From: Pseudomonas parafulva NBRC 16636 = DSM 17004
GTDB taxonomy: Bacteria > Pseudomonadota > Gammaproteobacteria > Pseudomonadales > Pseudomonadaceae
Length of the DNA: 64,000 bases
Reading direction: 5' to 3'
Assembly: GCF_000730645.1 (NCBI RefSeq)
Contig: NZ_BBIU01000006.1
Span: 124,001 to 188,000 of the forward strand
Positions 47,326 through 57,151 of the stretch are shown here, one piece after another (within the stretch, counting starts at the first letter, position 1; every line of letters begins with the position of its first letter). The translations under genes and the position numbers were made by a program. Under the pieces are notes generated by a model. The model was not told the DNA's origin. It did no database searches and saw only the letters and a program-made list of their open reading frames with translations.

Positions 47326-48720
47326 ATGGCTGTCTACAACTACGACGTAGTGGTGCTGGGTTCCGGCCCGGCCGGTGAGGGTGCGGCGATGAACGCCGCC
47401 AAAGCAGGGCGCAAGGTGGCGATGGTGGACAGCCGTCGCCAGGTCGGGGGTAACTGCACTCACCTGGGTACCATTCCGTCCAAGGCACTGCGCCACTCAG
47501 TGCGGCAGATCATGCAGTTCAACACCAACACCATGTTCCGCGCCATCGGTGAGCCGCGCTGGTTCTCGTTCCCTGATGTGCTGAAAAGCGCCGAAAAGGT
47601 CATCGCCAAGCAGGTGGCTTCACGCACCGGCTACTATGCGCGCAACCGCGTCGACCTGTTCTTCGGCACGGGCAGCTTCGCTGACGAACAAACCATCGAG
47701 GTGGTGTGCCCCAACGGTGTGGTTGAAAAACTCAACGCCAAGCACATCATCATCGCCACCGGCTCGCGCCCCTATCGCCCTGCCGACATCGACTTCAACC
47801 ACCCGCGGGTGTATGACAGCGACACCATCCTCAGCCTCAGCCACACCCCGCGCAAGTTGATCGTATACGGGGCCGGGGTGATCGGTTGCGAATATGCCTC
47901 CATCTTCAGCGGCCTGGGCGTGCTGGTGGAGCTGGTGGACAACCGGGGGCAGTTGCTCAGCTTCCTGGATTCGGAAATTTCCCAGGCGCTGAGCTACCAC
48001 TTCAGCAATAACAACATCACCGTGCGCCATAACGAAGATTACGAGCGCGTGGAAGGGCTGGACAACGGTGTGATCCTGCACCTGAAGTCGGGCAAGAAGA
48101 TCAAGGCCGATGCCTTGCTGTGGTGCAATGGCCGTACCGGCAACACCGACAAGCTGGGCCTGGAGAACATCGGCATCAAGGTCAACAGCCGCGGCCAGAT
48201 CGAAGTGGACGAGGCCTACCGCACCAGCGTGCCGAACATCTATGGTGCGGGCGACGTGATCGGCTGGCCGAGCCTGGCCAGTGCTGCCCACGACCAGGGC
48301 CGTTCTGCCGCCGGCAGCATCGTCGACAACGGTAGCTGGCGCTTCGTCAACGATGTGCCCACCGGCATCTACACCATTCCCGAGATCAGCTCCATCGGCA
48401 AGAACGAGCAGGAACTCACCCAGGCCAAGGTGCCGTACGAGGTGGGCAAGGCGTTCTTCAAGAGCATGGCGCGGGCGCAGATTGCCGGTGAGCCCCAGGG
48501 CATGCTGAAGATCCTGTTCCACCGGGAAACCCTGCAGGTGCTGGGCGTGCACTGCTTCGGCTACCAGGCTTCGGAGATTGTGCACATCGGGCAGGCGGTG
48601 ATGAACCAGCCTGGCGAACTGAACAACCTGAAGTACTTCGTCAACACCACGTTCAACTACCCGACCATGGCCGAGGCCTATCGGGTAGCGGCGTACGACG
48701 GCCTGAACCGGCTTTTTTGA
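47326..48720 (+). CDS. sthA: Soluble pyridine nucleotide transhydrogenase
   Basis: A 464-residue flavoprotein that moves hydride between NADPH and NAD+, draining excess NADPH. It has the FAD start [18 protein letters not shown] and the second Rossmann [20 protein letters not shown]. In the disulfide region it has [18 protein letters not shown], where the second redox Cys of related disulfide reductases is replaced by Thr, as is typical of SthA and rules out lipoamide dehydrogenase. AAGGAG sits upstream of the ATG. A hairpin in the leader may regulate expression. It is a single-gene unit beside gap. Confidence 0.96.
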   Translation: MAVYNYDVVVLGSGPAGEGAAMNAAKAGRKVAMVDSRRQVGGNCTHLGTIPSKALRHSVRQIMQFNTNTMFRAIGEPRWFSFPDVLKSAEKVIAKQVASRTGYYARNRVDLFFGTGSFADEQTIEVVCPNGVVEKLNAKHIIIATGSRPYRPADIDFNHPRVYDSDTILSLSHTPRKLIVYGAGVIGCEYASIFSGLGVLVELVDNRGQLLSFLDSEISQALSYHFSNNNITVRHNEDYERVEGLDNGVILHLKSGKKIKADALLWCNGRTGNTDKLGLENIGIKVNSRGQIEVDEAYRTSVPNIYGAGDVIGWPSLASAAHDQGRSAAGSIVDNGSWRFVNDVPTGIYTIPEISSIGKNEQELTQAKVPYEVGKAFFKSMARAQIAGEPQGMLKILFHRETLQVLGVHCFGYQASEIVHIGQAVMNQPGELNNLKYFVNTTFNYPTMAEAYRVAAYDGLNRLF

Positions 48721-48724
48721 GCGG

Positions 48725-48753
48725 CTCCGACCGGTGGCCTGAGCCGGTCGGAG
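48725..48753. terminator. Hairpin between sthA and the glycerophosphodiesterase gene
   Basis: Perfect ten-base arms CTCCGACCGG and CCGGTCGGAG around a nine-base loop, four bases after the sthA stop. No T-run; bidirectional use is likely as the genes converge. Confidence 0.6.
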
Positions 48754-48762
48754 AGACCGAAT

Positions 48763-49485
48763 TCAACCCTGCCCGAGGGTGGTCCTGGCCAAACCGGGAA
48801 AGTCTGTAATCAGGCTGTCCACGCCGAAGTCGGCGAGCCTTCGCATCAGCGCGGGTTCGTTGACCGTCCACACCGACACGTGCAAACCCTGGCCCTGCGC
48901 TTTGAGCAGGCGCTCGGGGGTGCACAGTGTCCAGTTCAGCGCCAGCATCTGGCAGCCGTAGTTCTGGGCCACTTTCAGCGGGTCCAGCCAGGCGTACTCG
49001 GCCACCAGGCCGCGCTGCACGTCTGGCACCAGTTCCTGGGCGGCGCCCAGTACTTCACGTGAACTTGACGTGATGGTCACCTTGTCCAGCAGGCCGTATT
49101 GCTGTGCCAGCTCGCGAATGGCCAGAACCGTGGTGGCGGCGCGGGTGCGCGAGGCGCTTTTCACTTCCAGCTGCCAGTGCTCGAACGGGCACTTCTCGAA
49201 CAACTCCTCGAGCCGCGGAATAGGGCAGGGCTGCACCCAGCCCGGGCCACCGTTGCGTGCGTCGATCTTGACCAGGTCTGCCGCCGGGTGCTCGACCACC
49301 TTGCCGCGTTTGCCTGTGGTGCGTTTGAGGCTCGGGTCGTGGATGACCATGAGCTGGTTGTCTGCCGACAGGTGCAGGTCCAGCTCGCAGCGCATCACGC
49401 CGTGAGACAGGCACTGTCGGAAACTGTTGAGGGTGTTCTCGGGTGCTTCGCCCTTGGCGCCGCGATGGCCGTAGATCAGGGTCAC
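48763..49485 (-). CDS. ugpQ: Cytoplasmic glycerophosphodiester phosphodiesterase
   Basis: A 240-residue enzyme of the GDPD family that splits glycerophosphodiesters into glycerol 3-phosphate and alcohol. The conserved start YGHRGAKGEAPENTLNSF carries the catalytic His and Glu, ELDLHLSADNQLMVIHDPSL the metal-binding Glu-Asp and second His. There is no signal peptide, so it resembles cytoplasmic UgpQ rather than periplasmic GlpQ. PilZ gene stops about 30 bases away on the same strand, so the two may share a transcript. Confidence 0.9.
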   Translation of the reverse strand: MTLIYGHRGAKGEAPENTLNSFRQCLSHGVMRCELDLHLSADNQLMVIHDPSLKRTTGKRGKVVEHPAADLVKIDARNGGPGWVQPCPIPRLEELFEKCPFEHWQLEVKSASRTRAATTVLAIRELAQQYGLLDKVTITSSSREVLGAAQELVPDVQRGLVAEYAWLDPLKVAQNYGCQMLALNWTLCTPERLLKAQGQGLHVSVWTVNEPALMRRLADFGVDSLITDFPGLARTTLGQG

Positions 49486-49517
49486 GTTCGTTCCTTCAAA
49501 TCAGAGAGAAAAGGCAT

Positions 49518-50102
49518 TCAGGACGCAGGGTCGTTGTGTTCCAGTTGCTCACGTCGCTGTTGTTGCTGGCGCTGCAGAATATAGCGGGCCAGCAATTGAC
49601 GCTGGGCGTCGGTCATGTCGGTAAATTCGGTGCCAATGTCGAACCCGCCCTGGCTGCGCGGGTCGCAGTGGGTGACCTTGCCGCGCAGCAGCAGGCCATG
49701 GGCGCGCGGCATCAGCACCAGTTTCACCTTCACGCGGGTGCCCGGTGGCACGGGGGTGGCCTGCACGCATTCGATGCCGCCCTCGGAGATGACCACCGGT
49801 TGCGGTTGGCCCACTTCGCCGAGCAAGGTCTGGGCCACCACTGCGCTGAGCAGGTCCAGGCGTTTGTTCTGCGCCCGCAGGAACGCGGCCAGGGTGCGGT
49901 CCTTGTCGCTCAGCTGGCGCAGCAGGTGCTGGGCCTCGAAGTCGGACAAATGCAGCTCGCTGAGCAGGTTGAACAGTGGGGATTCATCCTGCAACACATC
50001 TGCCTCAAGGGCTTGCGCTGCGCTCAGGGGGCTTAATTGAAGTGCGATGCGGTCTGCGATGCGGTAGTATTCGCGGCGATCTTCTTCGTCTAATGTCGTC
50101 AT
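49518..50102 (-). CDS. PilZ-domain protein
   Basis: A 194-residue soluble protein with an early basic EDRREYYRIADRIALQL segment, giving an RxxxR-like c-di-GMP contact (RREYYR), an all-helical middle and a C-terminal beta region with the second PilZ element RGKVTHCDPRSQGGFDIGTEF. The order is like YcgR-N plus PilZ mixed, and the two motif halves are unusually far apart (about 130 residues), so c-di-GMP binding is plausible but not certain. It lies divergent from lolC across 93 bases and ends in a Gln/Arg-rich tail (QRQQQQRREQL). The ATG at 50102 is the only sensible start. Confidence 0.75.
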   Translation of the reverse strand: MTTLDEEDRREYYRIADRIALQLSPLSAAQALEADVLQDESPLFNLLSELHLSDFEAQHLLRQLSDKDRTLAAFLRAQNKRLDLLSAVVAQTLLGEVGQPQPVVISEGGIECVQATPVPPGTRVKVKLVLMPRAHGLLLRGKVTHCDPRSQGGFDIGTEFTDMTDAQRQLLARYILQRQQQQRREQLEHNDPAS

Positions 50103-50195
50103 GGCGAACCCTGGGTAGCGGCAGTGGTCCGAGTGTAAAGCCGCCGCAGGCGCCTCGCCACAAGGACGTTCCCTTTCATCCGAACAAGCCCCGAC

Positions 50196-51446
50196 ATGTT
50201 CAGACCTCTTTTCGCATTCATTGGCACGCGTTACACCCGTGCCAAACGCCGTAACCACTTCGTCTCGTTCATTTCCCTGACCTCGATGATCGGCCTCGCC
50301 CTGGGCGTGGTGGTGATGATCGTGGTGCTATCGGTCATGAACGGTTTTGACCACGAAATGCGCACCCGGGTGTTGGGCATGATCCCGCATGCCACCCTGG
50401 AGAGCGGCCAGCCCATCGCCGACTGGCCGGCCCTTGCCCAACAAGTAAAGCAGAATCCTCAGGTGCTGGCCGTAGCGCCCTACACCCAGATGCAGGGCCT
50501 GCTGACCCATGATGGCAAGGTGCAGAAGGTGCTGCTCAACGGCATCGACCCTGCGCGCGAGCGGGAGGTGTCGATCATCGACAAGTTCCTCCTGCAAGGC
50601 CGCCTGGACCAGCTGGCGCCGGGCGAGTGGGGCATCATGATCGGGGACAAGGCCGCTGCCAAACTGGGCGTGGCCATTGGCGACAAGCTCACGTTCGTGG
50701 CCCCCGAGGTCAGTGTGACGCCTGCCGGCATGTTCCCGCGCATGAAACGCTTTACCGTAGTGGGCACTTTCCACGTTGGCGCGGGTGAGATCGACGGCTA
50801 CCTGGGGCTGACCAACATCAGCGACCTGTCGCGCCTGCACCGCTGGAAACCCGATCAGGTGCAGGGCCTGCGGCTGAAGTTCGATGACCTGTTCCAGGCG
50901 CCACGGGTGGCCTATGACATCGCCCAGCGCCTGGGCGACCAGGAATTCTACAGCCGCGACTGGACCCGTACCCACGGCAACCTGTACCAGGCCATCCGCA
51001 TGGAGAAGGCCATGATCGGCCTGTTGTTGCTGCTGATCGTTGCAGTGGCTGCGTTCAACATCATTTCCACGCTGGTGATGGTGGTGAACGACAAGCGCGG
51101 CGACATCGCCATCCTGCGCACACTGGGGGCTACCCCGGGCCAGATCATGCTCATCTTCATGGTCCAGGGCACGGTGATTGGCGTGATCGGCACCCTGATC
51201 GGTGCCGTGGTCGGCATCCTCGCGGCGCTTAACGTCAGCGCCGCCATCGCCGGCATCGAGAAACTGATCGGGCACAAGTTCCTCAATGCCGACGTGTATT
51301 TCATCGATTACCTGCCCTCGCAGATCCAGGCCCAGGATGTGTACATGGTCTGTGGTGCGGCGCTGGTCCTGAGTTTCTTCGCCACCCTGTACCCGGCCTG
51401 GCGTGCCGCCCGCACCCAGCCTGCAGAGGCGCTACGTTATGAGTGA
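50196..51446 (+). CDS. lolC: Lipoprotein-releasing ABC transporter permease LolC
   Basis: A 416-residue inner-membrane permease of the LolCDE complex, which extracts outer-membrane lipoproteins from the inner membrane and hands them to LolA. One N-terminal helix (near 30-50; [20 protein letters not shown]) precedes a large periplasmic domain, and three helices close the protein (ending [18 protein letters not shown]). The start [16 protein letters not shown] is shared with lolE 2 kb downstream. The stop overlaps the lolD start by eight bases. Confidence 0.94.
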   Translation: MFRPLFAFIGTRYTRAKRRNHFVSFISLTSMIGLALGVVVMIVVLSVMNGFDHEMRTRVLGMIPHATLESGQPIADWPALAQQVKQNPQVLAVAPYTQMQGLLTHDGKVQKVLLNGIDPAREREVSIIDKFLLQGRLDQLAPGEWGIMIGDKAAAKLGVAIGDKLTFVAPEVSVTPAGMFPRMKRFTVVGTFHVGAGEIDGYLGLTNISDLSRLHRWKPDQVQGLRLKFDDLFQAPRVAYDIAQRLGDQEFYSRDWTRTHGNLYQAIRMEKAMIGLLLLLIVAVAAFNIISTLVMVVNDKRGDIAILRTLGATPGQIMLIFMVQGTVIGVIGTLIGAVVGILAALNVSAAIAGIEKLIGHKFLNADVYFIDYLPSQIQAQDVYMVCGAALVLSFFATLYPAWRAARTQPAEALRYE

Positions 51447-52137
51447 GTCGCGCATGAGTGATAAAGCCGTTCTGAGTTGCCGCAACCTGGGCAAGGCCTA
51501 CGACGAGGGGCCGGAATCGGTGCAGGTGTTGTCCGGGCTCAACCTGGAGCTGCACCCCGGTGAGCGTGTGGCCATCGTCGGCAGTTCTGGCTCGGGCAAG
51601 AGTACCTTGCTCAACCTGCTGGGCGGCCTCGACCGGCCGACCCAGGGCAGCGTCTGGCTGGCCGGTGAAGAGTTGTCGGCGTTGGGGGAGCGTGCCCGCG
51701 GCTTGCTGCGCAACCGGGCGCTGGGTTTCGTCTACCAGTTCCACCATCTGCTGCCCGAGTTCACCGCCGTCGAGAACGTGTGCATGCCGCTGCTGATCGG
51801 CCGTACGCCCATCCCCGAGGCCCGTGAGCGTGCCGAAGCGCTGCTCACGCGCGTGGGCCTGGCCCACCGCTTCAACCACAAGCCGGCAGAATTGTCCGGC
51901 GGTGAGCGTCAGCGGGTGGCCATTGCCCGGGCGCTGGTCAACCGCCCGGGGCTGGTGATGCTCGACGAGCCCACCGGCAACCTCGACCACCACACCGCCC
52001 AGGGCATACAGGAGCTGATGCAGGAGCTGTCGGGTGCATCGCGCACGGCATTCCTGGTAGTCACCCATGACCTGAACCTGGCCCGTCAGATGGACCGCGT
52101 GCTGAAGCTCGAAGACGGCCACCTGGTGGCGATCTGA
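51439..52137 (+). CDS. lolD: Lipoprotein-releasing ABC transporter ATPase LolD
   Basis: A 232-residue ABC ATPase. Walker A is [17 protein letters not shown] near residue 50, the Q-loop region has [16 protein letters not shown], the signature is [17 protein letters not shown] and Walker [11 protein letters not shown]. It powers LolCE. The start ATG at 51439 overlaps lolC by eight bases; a second ATG at 51454 ([10 protein letters not shown]) would give 227 residues. A rho-independent terminator follows within ten bases of the stop and before lolE. Confidence 0.95.
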   Translation: MSESRMSDKAVLSCRNLGKAYDEGPESVQVLSGLNLELHPGERVAIVGSSGSGKSTLLNLLGGLDRPTQGSVWLAGEELSALGERARGLLRNRALGFVYQFHHLLPEFTAVENVCMPLLIGRTPIPEARERAEALLTRVGLAHRFNHKPAELSGGERQRVAIARALVNRPGLVMLDEPTGNLDHHTAQGIQELMQELSGASRTAFLVVTHDLNLARQMDRVLKLEDGHLVAI

Positions 52138-52147
52138 CCGATTTGCC

Positions 52148-52180
52148 GGGGCGGCACTGCCGCCCCGTTTTCCGTTTTTC
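52148..52180 (+). terminator. Rho-independent terminator between lolD and lolE
   Basis: Arms GGGGCGGC and GCCGCCCC around an ACT loop, followed by GTTTTCCGTTTTTC. It lies 18-30 bases before the lolE start, where a terminator inside a three-gene operon is unexpected. Confidence 0.82.
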
Positions 52181-52197
52181 ATTGGGTGTTCTTGCAC

Positions 52198-53439
52198 ATG
52201 TTCAGACCCTTGCCCATTTTCATCGGCGCGCGCTACACCCGGGCCAAGCGCCGCAACCACTTCATCTCGTTCATCTCGATGACTTCGATGATCGGCCTGT
52301 CGCTGGGCGTGCTGGCAATGATCGTGGTGCTGTCGGTGATGAACGGCTTCCAGCGCGAAATGAGCTCGCGCATCCTCGGCCTGGTGCCCCATGCCGCCAT
52401 CCTTGGCGAGCAGCCACTGGAGAATTGGCACAAGGTGGCCGACGCCGCCCTGCAGAACCCGGCCGTGATGGCGGCGGCGCCGATCACCGAGATGGAAGGC
52501 ATGTTGTCTTACAAAGGCGCGATGCAGCCCATCCAGGTAGGCGGCATCGACCCAGCGCAGGAGAGCAAGGTCTCTATCGTTGGCCAGCACATCGTCCAGG
52601 GCCAATTGCAGGCCCTGCAGCCCGGCGAGTACGGGGTGGTGATCGGCGAGCTGACCGCCCGGCGCTTTCGCCTCAATACCGGTGACAAGCTAACCCTGAT
52701 CGTGCCGGAAATCAGCACCGAGCCAGGCGGTATCACGCCGCGCATGCAGCGCCTGACCGTGGTGGGCATCTTCAAGGTGGGCGCCGAACTCGACGGTTCC
52801 CAGGCCTACATTCACATGGCCGATGCCGCAGCCATGCAACGCTGGGCGCCGGGCCAGGTGCAGGGCGTACGGCTGAAGCTGCATGACCTGTACGCCGCGC
52901 CGCAGGTGTCCAAGGCCATTGCTGCGCAACTGGGCGACGGCTACCGCGCCGATGATTGGTCCCACACCCAGGGCAGCCTGTTCAGTGCCATGAAGATGGA
53001 AAAGACCATGATCGGCCTGTTGCTGATGATGATCATCGCCGTGGCCGCATTCAACATCATCGCCACCTTGGTGATGGTGGTGAACGACAAGGGCCCGGAC
53101 ATCGCCATTTTGCGCACCCTGGGTGCCACGCCTGCGCAGATCATGGGCACGTTCATGGTGCAAGGCAGCCTGATCGGGGTGGTCGGCACGCTCATCGGCG
53201 GCGTATTGGGTGTGATTGCCGCGCTGAATGTGAGCCAGATCGTCGGTTGGCTGGAGCGCGTGAGCGGCCAGCACATCTTTACCTCGGACGTGTACTTCAT
53301 CAGCAGCCTGCCCTCCGAGCTGCAGTGGGGGGATGTGGCGATCATCTGCGCGGCTGGCCTGGTGATGAGCTTCCTTGCCACCCTCTACCCGGCCTACCGC
53401 GCCTCGCAGGTGCAGCCGGCGATCGGCCTGGCTGTGTAA
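52198..53439 (+). CDS. lolE: Lipoprotein-releasing ABC transporter permease LolE
   Basis: A 413-residue permease homologous to LolC, with the same topology: N-terminal helix ([20 protein letters not shown]), periplasmic domain and three C-terminal helices. Shared blocks with LolC include [11 protein letters not shown] near residue 12 and [20 protein letters not shown] versus [20 protein letters not shown] near 285. It is named LolE by operon order; the two permeases are close enough that names are interchangeable. A terminator separates it from lolD. The ATG at 52198 fits the family start. Confidence 0.92.
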   Translation: MFRPLPIFIGARYTRAKRRNHFISFISMTSMIGLSLGVLAMIVVLSVMNGFQREMSSRILGLVPHAAILGEQPLENWHKVADAALQNPAVMAAAPITEMEGMLSYKGAMQPIQVGGIDPAQESKVSIVGQHIVQGQLQALQPGEYGVVIGELTARRFRLNTGDKLTLIVPEISTEPGGITPRMQRLTVVGIFKVGAELDGSQAYIHMADAAAMQRWAPGQVQGVRLKLHDLYAAPQVSKAIAAQLGDGYRADDWSHTQGSLFSAMKMEKTMIGLLLMMIIAVAAFNIIATLVMVVNDKGPDIAILRTLGATPAQIMGTFMVQGSLIGVVGTLIGGVLGVIAALNVSQIVGWLERVSGQHIFTSDVYFISSLPSELQWGDVAIICAAGLVMSFLATLYPAYRASQVQPAIGLAV

Positions 53440-53457
53440 CCACAGCCGGTACCCCAG

Positions 53458-53478
53458 GAGGGGCGTGCTGCGCCCCTC
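53458..53478. terminator. Bidirectional hairpin between lolE and cinS
   Basis: Eight-base arms GAGGGGCG and CGCCCCTC with a five-base loop. The right arm abuts the stop codon of cinS on the other strand. Confidence 0.6.
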
Positions 53479-54831
53479 TCAGTGCGCTTCTGAGAACGTG
53501 ATCACGAAGCGTGTCCAGCCGTTTGCACACGCTACCGTAATGTCCCCACCATGGGCTTGCACGATGGACTTGGTGAGCGCCAGGCCCAGCCCCGCATGCT
53601 CACGGCTGCCTTCATGGCGGGCCGGGTCTACCCGATAGAAACGGTCGAAAAGCCGCGGTAGGGCGGCCGGGCTGATGGCCGCGCCGGTATTGGCCACGCA
53701 GATGACAGGCCCGGGTTGCAAGGTCACCTGCACCTGCCCACCGTCGGGGGTGAAGCGCAGGGCGTTGTCCAGCAGGTTGGACAGTGCCCGGCGCAACATC
53801 GGCCGGTCGCCGCTCAGCGTGGCCTGCCCTTCGCGGTGCAGGGTCACGCTGTTGTCTTCGGCCAGGGGCGCGTAGAACTCCAGCAAGGCATCTGCTTCAT
53901 CATGCAGCGCCAGCGGCGTCTGCCCAGGTACCAGCAGGCCATGGTCGGCCTTGGCCAGGAACAGCATGTCGTTGATCATCTGCGCCATGCCCTGCAGTGC
54001 TTCAAGGTTGCCATGCAGCGCCTCGTGGTATTCCTCCAGGCTGCGCGGGCGGGTGAGGGTGACTTGGGTGTGGGTGAGCATGTTGGACAATGGCGTGCGC
54101 AGCTCATGGGCGATGTCGGCCGAAAACGCCGACAGACGCTGGAAGGCGTCGTCCAGGCGTTGCAGCATGGCATTCATGGCGGTGGCCAGTTCTGCCAGCT
54201 CGTCGGGCATCTGCGCCACCGGCAGGCGTGTGGTCAACGAGCTTGCGCCCACGCTGGCCGCCACCTGGCCCATTTGCCGTAACGGCCGCAGGCTGCTGCG
54301 TGCAGCCCAGGCGCCCAGCAGCGCAGTGGCCAGCGCCGACAGGCCCACCGTGAGCCAGATCAACCGTTGCATGCCCTGCAGAAAATGCTGGTGGTGAGTG
54401 ATATCCAGGTACAGCGCCACTTGCGGCGACTGCGGGGCGCCCGGCAGCAACGGTTGCGCCAGGCTGCGGTAATCGGTGCCCTGGGCGTGCAAGGTGGCAA
54501 GGCCGCCGGGCACCGGCAGTGCAGGTAACCCGTTGCGGCTTTCGAACCAGCGTGTGCCGTCGCTGGCGATGATGCGCAGGCCCAGGTCGGCCTGGTGACC
54601 CAGTTCGGCCCTCAGGGCGGGCAGGCGGGCGCGCAGGTCTTCGGCGCGGGTGACCCCGGCCAGTTGCGCGCGCAGCAAGGACAGCCGGGATTCCAGCAGT
54701 TGTTGGTCCAGCTCGATGAAGTGCTGCTCACTGGCGTGGTTGAACAGCAGGCCGGCCCCCAGCGACACGGCGGCTGTGCAGGCGGCGAACAGCAGCGCCA
54801 GGCGGTTGACCAGCGATACCTTGCCCATCAC
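53479..54831 (-). CDS. cinS: Copper-responsive sensor histidine kinase CinS
   Basis: A 450-residue HK of the CusS/CopS heavy-metal type. One membrane helix near the N-terminus (about 9-28), a periplasmic domain of about 130 residues, a second helix near 155-175 and a HAMP linker precede the phospho-His in [15 protein letters not shown]. The ATPase domain has [20 protein letters not shown] and [16 protein letters not shown]. The gene order and divergent cinA-queF match the P. putida cin locus, where CinRS turns on cinAQ in copper. The stop is flanked by the lolE hairpin; the start overlaps cinR by four bases. Confidence 0.9.
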   Translation of the reverse strand: MMGKVSLVNRLALLFAACTAAVSLGAGLLFNHASEQHFIELDQQLLESRLSLLRAQLAGVTRAEDLRARLPALRAELGHQADLGLRIIASDGTRWFESRNGLPALPVPGGLATLHAQGTDYRSLAQPLLPGAPQSPQVALYLDITHHQHFLQGMQRLIWLTVGLSALATALLGAWAARSSLRPLRQMGQVAASVGASSLTTRLPVAQMPDELAELATAMNAMLQRLDDAFQRLSAFSADIAHELRTPLSNMLTHTQVTLTRPRSLEEYHEALHGNLEALQGMAQMINDMLFLAKADHGLLVPGQTPLALHDEADALLEFYAPLAEDNSVTLHREGQATLSGDRPMLRRALSNLLDNALRFTPDGGQVQVTLQPGPVICVANTGAAISPAALPRLFDRFYRVDPARHEGSREHAGLGLALTKSIVQAHGGDITVACANGWTRFVITFSEAH

Positions 54832-55508
54832 GGTGCCCGCTCTTCAAGCACGTAGCCCATGCCGCGGACGGTGTGGATCAGCTTGTTGCCATGCGCGTCG
54901 TCGATTTTCAGGCGCAGCCGGCGGATCGCCACTTCGATCACATTGGTGTCGCTGTCGAAGTTCATGTCCCACACCTGCGAGGCGATCAGTGATTTGGGCA
55001 GCACTTCGCCCTGGCGGCGCAGCAGCAGTTCCAGCAGGCCGAATTCCTTGGCGGTCAGGTCGATGCGCAGGCCGGCCCGTTCGGCGCGGCGGCGGATCAG
55101 GTCCAGGCGCAGGTCGGCCAGGCCCAGTGAGGTTTCGCTGGCCGGGCTGGCTCCCCGGCGCAGCAGGCTGCGCACCCGGGCCAGCAATTCGGAGAATGCG
55201 AACGGCTTCACCAGATAGTCATCGGCACCCAGTTCCAGTCCCCGCACCCGGTCTGCCACCGCGTCACGGGCGGTCAGGAACAACACCGGTGTACCCAGGC
55301 CTGCCTGACGCACGGCCTGAAGGATCTGCCAGCCGTCGCGTCCTGGCAGCATCACATCGAGAATCAACAGGTCGTGGCCGCCGGTCAGGGCCAGGAACTG
55401 GCCGGTTTCGCCGTCGGTGGCCAGCTCGGTGGCGAAGCCGGCTTCGTTCAGGCCCTGGCTCAGGTACTGGCCGGTGCGGGCCTGGTCTTCGACGATCAGC
55501 AGTTTCAT
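54828..55508 (-). CDS. cinR: Copper-responsive response regulator CinR
   Basis: A 226-residue OmpR-family regulator. Receiver: [19 protein letters not shown] at the start, phospho-Asp in [14 protein letters not shown], Lys in [14 protein letters not shown]. The winged-helix DNA-binding domain follows ([38 protein letters not shown]). It would bind the copper box at 55575-55590 and turn on cinA. Overlap of its stop with cinS (ATGA) marks translational coupling. Confidence 0.92.
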   Translation of the reverse strand: MKLLIVEDQARTGQYLSQGLNEAGFATELATDGETGQFLALTGGHDLLILDVMLPGRDGWQILQAVRQAGLGTPVLFLTARDAVADRVRGLELGADDYLVKPFAFSELLARVRSLLRRGASPASETSLGLADLRLDLIRRRAERAGLRIDLTAKEFGLLELLLRRQGEVLPKSLIASQVWDMNFDSDTNVIEVAIRRLRLKIDDAHGNKLIHTVRGMGYVLEERAP

Positions 55509-55574
55509 TGCGGGCTTGGGCTCCGGCGTTGCGAGGTCTTAAATAATACGTGACCTGGCATCATCCTAGCCAAA

Positions 55575-55590
55575 CTGACAAAGTTGTAAT
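55575..55590 (+). promoter_or_regulatory. CinR/CopR copper box
   Basis: CTGACA-AAGTT-GTAAT fits the Pseudomonas cop box CTGACA-N5-GTAAT, which I recall as the CinR/CopR target. It lies in the divergent gap, 74 bases before cinA and 67 bases before cinR, so one site may serve both directions. Confidence 0.7.
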
Positions 55591-55663
55591 GTTGCGGTCA
55601 GCTTGCTGGCAGTCGCCGCAGTTTAAGGTTTGCGGCATCTGATCGTTGAGCCGTGGAGACGCC

Positions 55664-56191
55664 ATGTACCGCCTGTTGATCGCATCTGCCCTTGCATTGG
55701 CCAGCCTGCCTGCGCTTGCAGAGCCTGCGCAACGCTTCCCCTTCGGTGAGCCTGCGCCGGCTGCGAAAGCAACCCGCACCGTCGAGGTGCTGCTCAAGGA
55801 CATTGCCTTTGAGCCCAAGAACCTGCAGGTAAAAGCAGGTGAAACCGTGCGTTTCGTGCTGGTGAACGAGGGCCAGCTGCCCCATGAGTTCAACCTGGGC
55901 ACCAAGGCCATGCACGAGGAGCACCAGAAGGAGATGGTGGCCATGCAGGGCAAGCTGTACAGCGCCACTGGCGGGCATCAGGGCATGGATCACGGGCAGA
56001 TGGCGGGCCATGCGCAAGGCGCAGAGCAGGCGGGCGGGCATGCCCACGGTGGCGGCAACACGGTGCTGGTGATGCCCGGCCAGCGCGCCGAGCTCACCTG
56101 GACCTTCCGCACCTCGGCGCCCATCGAGTTCGCCTGCAATGTACCCGGGCACTACCAGGCCGGCATGGTCGGCCCATTGACCATCGAGTGA
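55664..56191 (+). CDS. cinA: Methionine/histidine-rich azurin-like copper protein CinA
   Basis: A 175-residue exported cupredoxin. The signal peptide (MYRLLIASALALASLPALA) is followed by a plastocyanin/azurin domain. Ligands are His in EGQLPHEFNLG and Cys-His-Met in FACNVPGHYQAGMVG at the C-terminus. Between them an insertion of about 60 residues rich in Met, His and Gly (HQGMDHGQMAGHAQG) could bind more copper. In P. putida KT2440 the copper-inducible cin operon encodes such a methionine-rich azurin-like protein with a pre-Q0 reductase; both are here. GTGGAG before the ATG is the ribosome site. Confidence 0.9.
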   Translation: MYRLLIASALALASLPALAEPAQRFPFGEPAPAAKATRTVEVLLKDIAFEPKNLQVKAGETVRFVLVNEGQLPHEFNLGTKAMHEEHQKEMVAMQGKLYSATGGHQGMDHGQMAGHAQGAEQAGGHAHGGGNTVLVMPGQRAELTWTFRTSAPIEFACNVPGHYQAGMVGPLTIE

Positions 56192-56259
56192 CGGGCGCTG
56201 CAAGGCGGGGTGTAAAACCGGTAGACTAGCGGCAATTTCGAACTTGCAGGTCAGTTTCC

Positions 56260-57090
56260 ATGCACCCCGCCGCCGAACACTCACCGCTGGGTAAATCCAG
56301 CGAGTACATCGCCACTTATTCGCCGCAGTTGCTGTTCCCGATTCCGCGCACCGCCAAGTGGGCGGAACTGGGCGTCACTGCCCAGACCTTGCCATGGCAG
56401 GGCGTGGATTACTGGAACTGTTTCGAGCTGTCCTGGCTATTGCCATCGGGCAAGCCCGTGGTAGCGATCGGTGAGTTTGCGATCCCTGCCGACTCGCCGA
56501 ACATCATTGAATCCAAGTCGTTCAAACTCTATCTCAACTCGCTGAACCAGACCGTGTTCGCGTCGTTCGAGCAGTTGCAGGCGTGCCTGGAAAACGACTT
56601 GTCAGCCGCCGCCGGCAAGGCGGTAGCGGTCAGGGTTCGCACCCTGGCCGAGGTCGAGGCGCAGGGCGTGGTGGCGTTGCCAGGGCTGTGTGTGGATGCG
56701 CTGGACGTTGCCATCAGCAACTACGAACAGCCTCAGCCTGAACTGCTGCGCTGTGATACCGAGCGGGTGGTCGAAGAAACCCTGCACAGCCACTTGCTGA
56801 AGTCCAACTGCCCGGTGACCGGTCAGCCCGATTGGGGGAGCGTCGTGGTGGAGTACAAGGGCAGGGCGCTGGACCATGCCAGCCTGCTGACTTACCTCAT
56901 CAGCTTCCGTCAACATGCCGATTTCCACGAACAGTGCGTGGAACGCATTTATCTGGACCTGAAAAACCTGCTCCAGCCGGAGCATTTGACCGTGTACGCA
57001 CGTTACGTGCGCCGTGGCGGGCTGGACATCAACCCCTACCGCAGCACCACCACCATCACCCCAGCCAACGGCCGCCTGGTGCGCCAGTAG
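56260..57090 (+). CDS. queF: NADPH-dependent 7-cyano-7-deazaguanine reductase (QueF, CinQ)
   Basis: A 276-residue enzyme of the long QueF class, reducing preQ0 to preQ1 in queuosine synthesis. The QueF motif is [17 protein letters not shown] near residue 90, the catalytic Cys is in [14 protein letters not shown] near residue 190, and [16 protein letters not shown] follows. It is 68 bases after cinA on the same strand. In KT2440 it is known as cinQ and is copper-inducible, so this is a link between tRNA modification and copper stress. A strong hairpin terminator lies beyond its stop. Confidence 0.96.
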   Translation: MHPAAEHSPLGKSSEYIATYSPQLLFPIPRTAKWAELGVTAQTLPWQGVDYWNCFELSWLLPSGKPVVAIGEFAIPADSPNIIESKSFKLYLNSLNQTVFASFEQLQACLENDLSAAAGKAVAVRVRTLAEVEAQGVVALPGLCVDALDVAISNYEQPQPELLRCDTERVVEETLHSHLLKSNCPVTGQPDWGSVVVEYKGRALDHASLLTYLISFRQHADFHEQCVERIYLDLKNLLQPEHLTVYARYVRRGGLDINPYRSTTTITPANGRLVRQ

Positions 57091-57125
57091 CCCGGCCCCG
57101 AGTCACGGGCGAACGCGGGTTGCGA

Positions 57126-57145
57126 CCGGGGGCCAAGGCCCCCGG
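57126..57145. terminator. Terminator between queF and the DUF4404 gene
   Basis: Nine-base arms CCGGGGGCC and GGCCCCCGG around an AA centre, so the effective loop is larger. It stands between convergent genes and has no T-run. Confidence 0.6.
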
Positions 57146-57151
57146 GTAACC

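Noticed and set aside
51439..53439. lolE as a recent tandem duplicate of lolC
   Set aside because: Long blocks are shared, but the periplasmic domains differ throughout, as expected for the ancient LolC/LolE pair.
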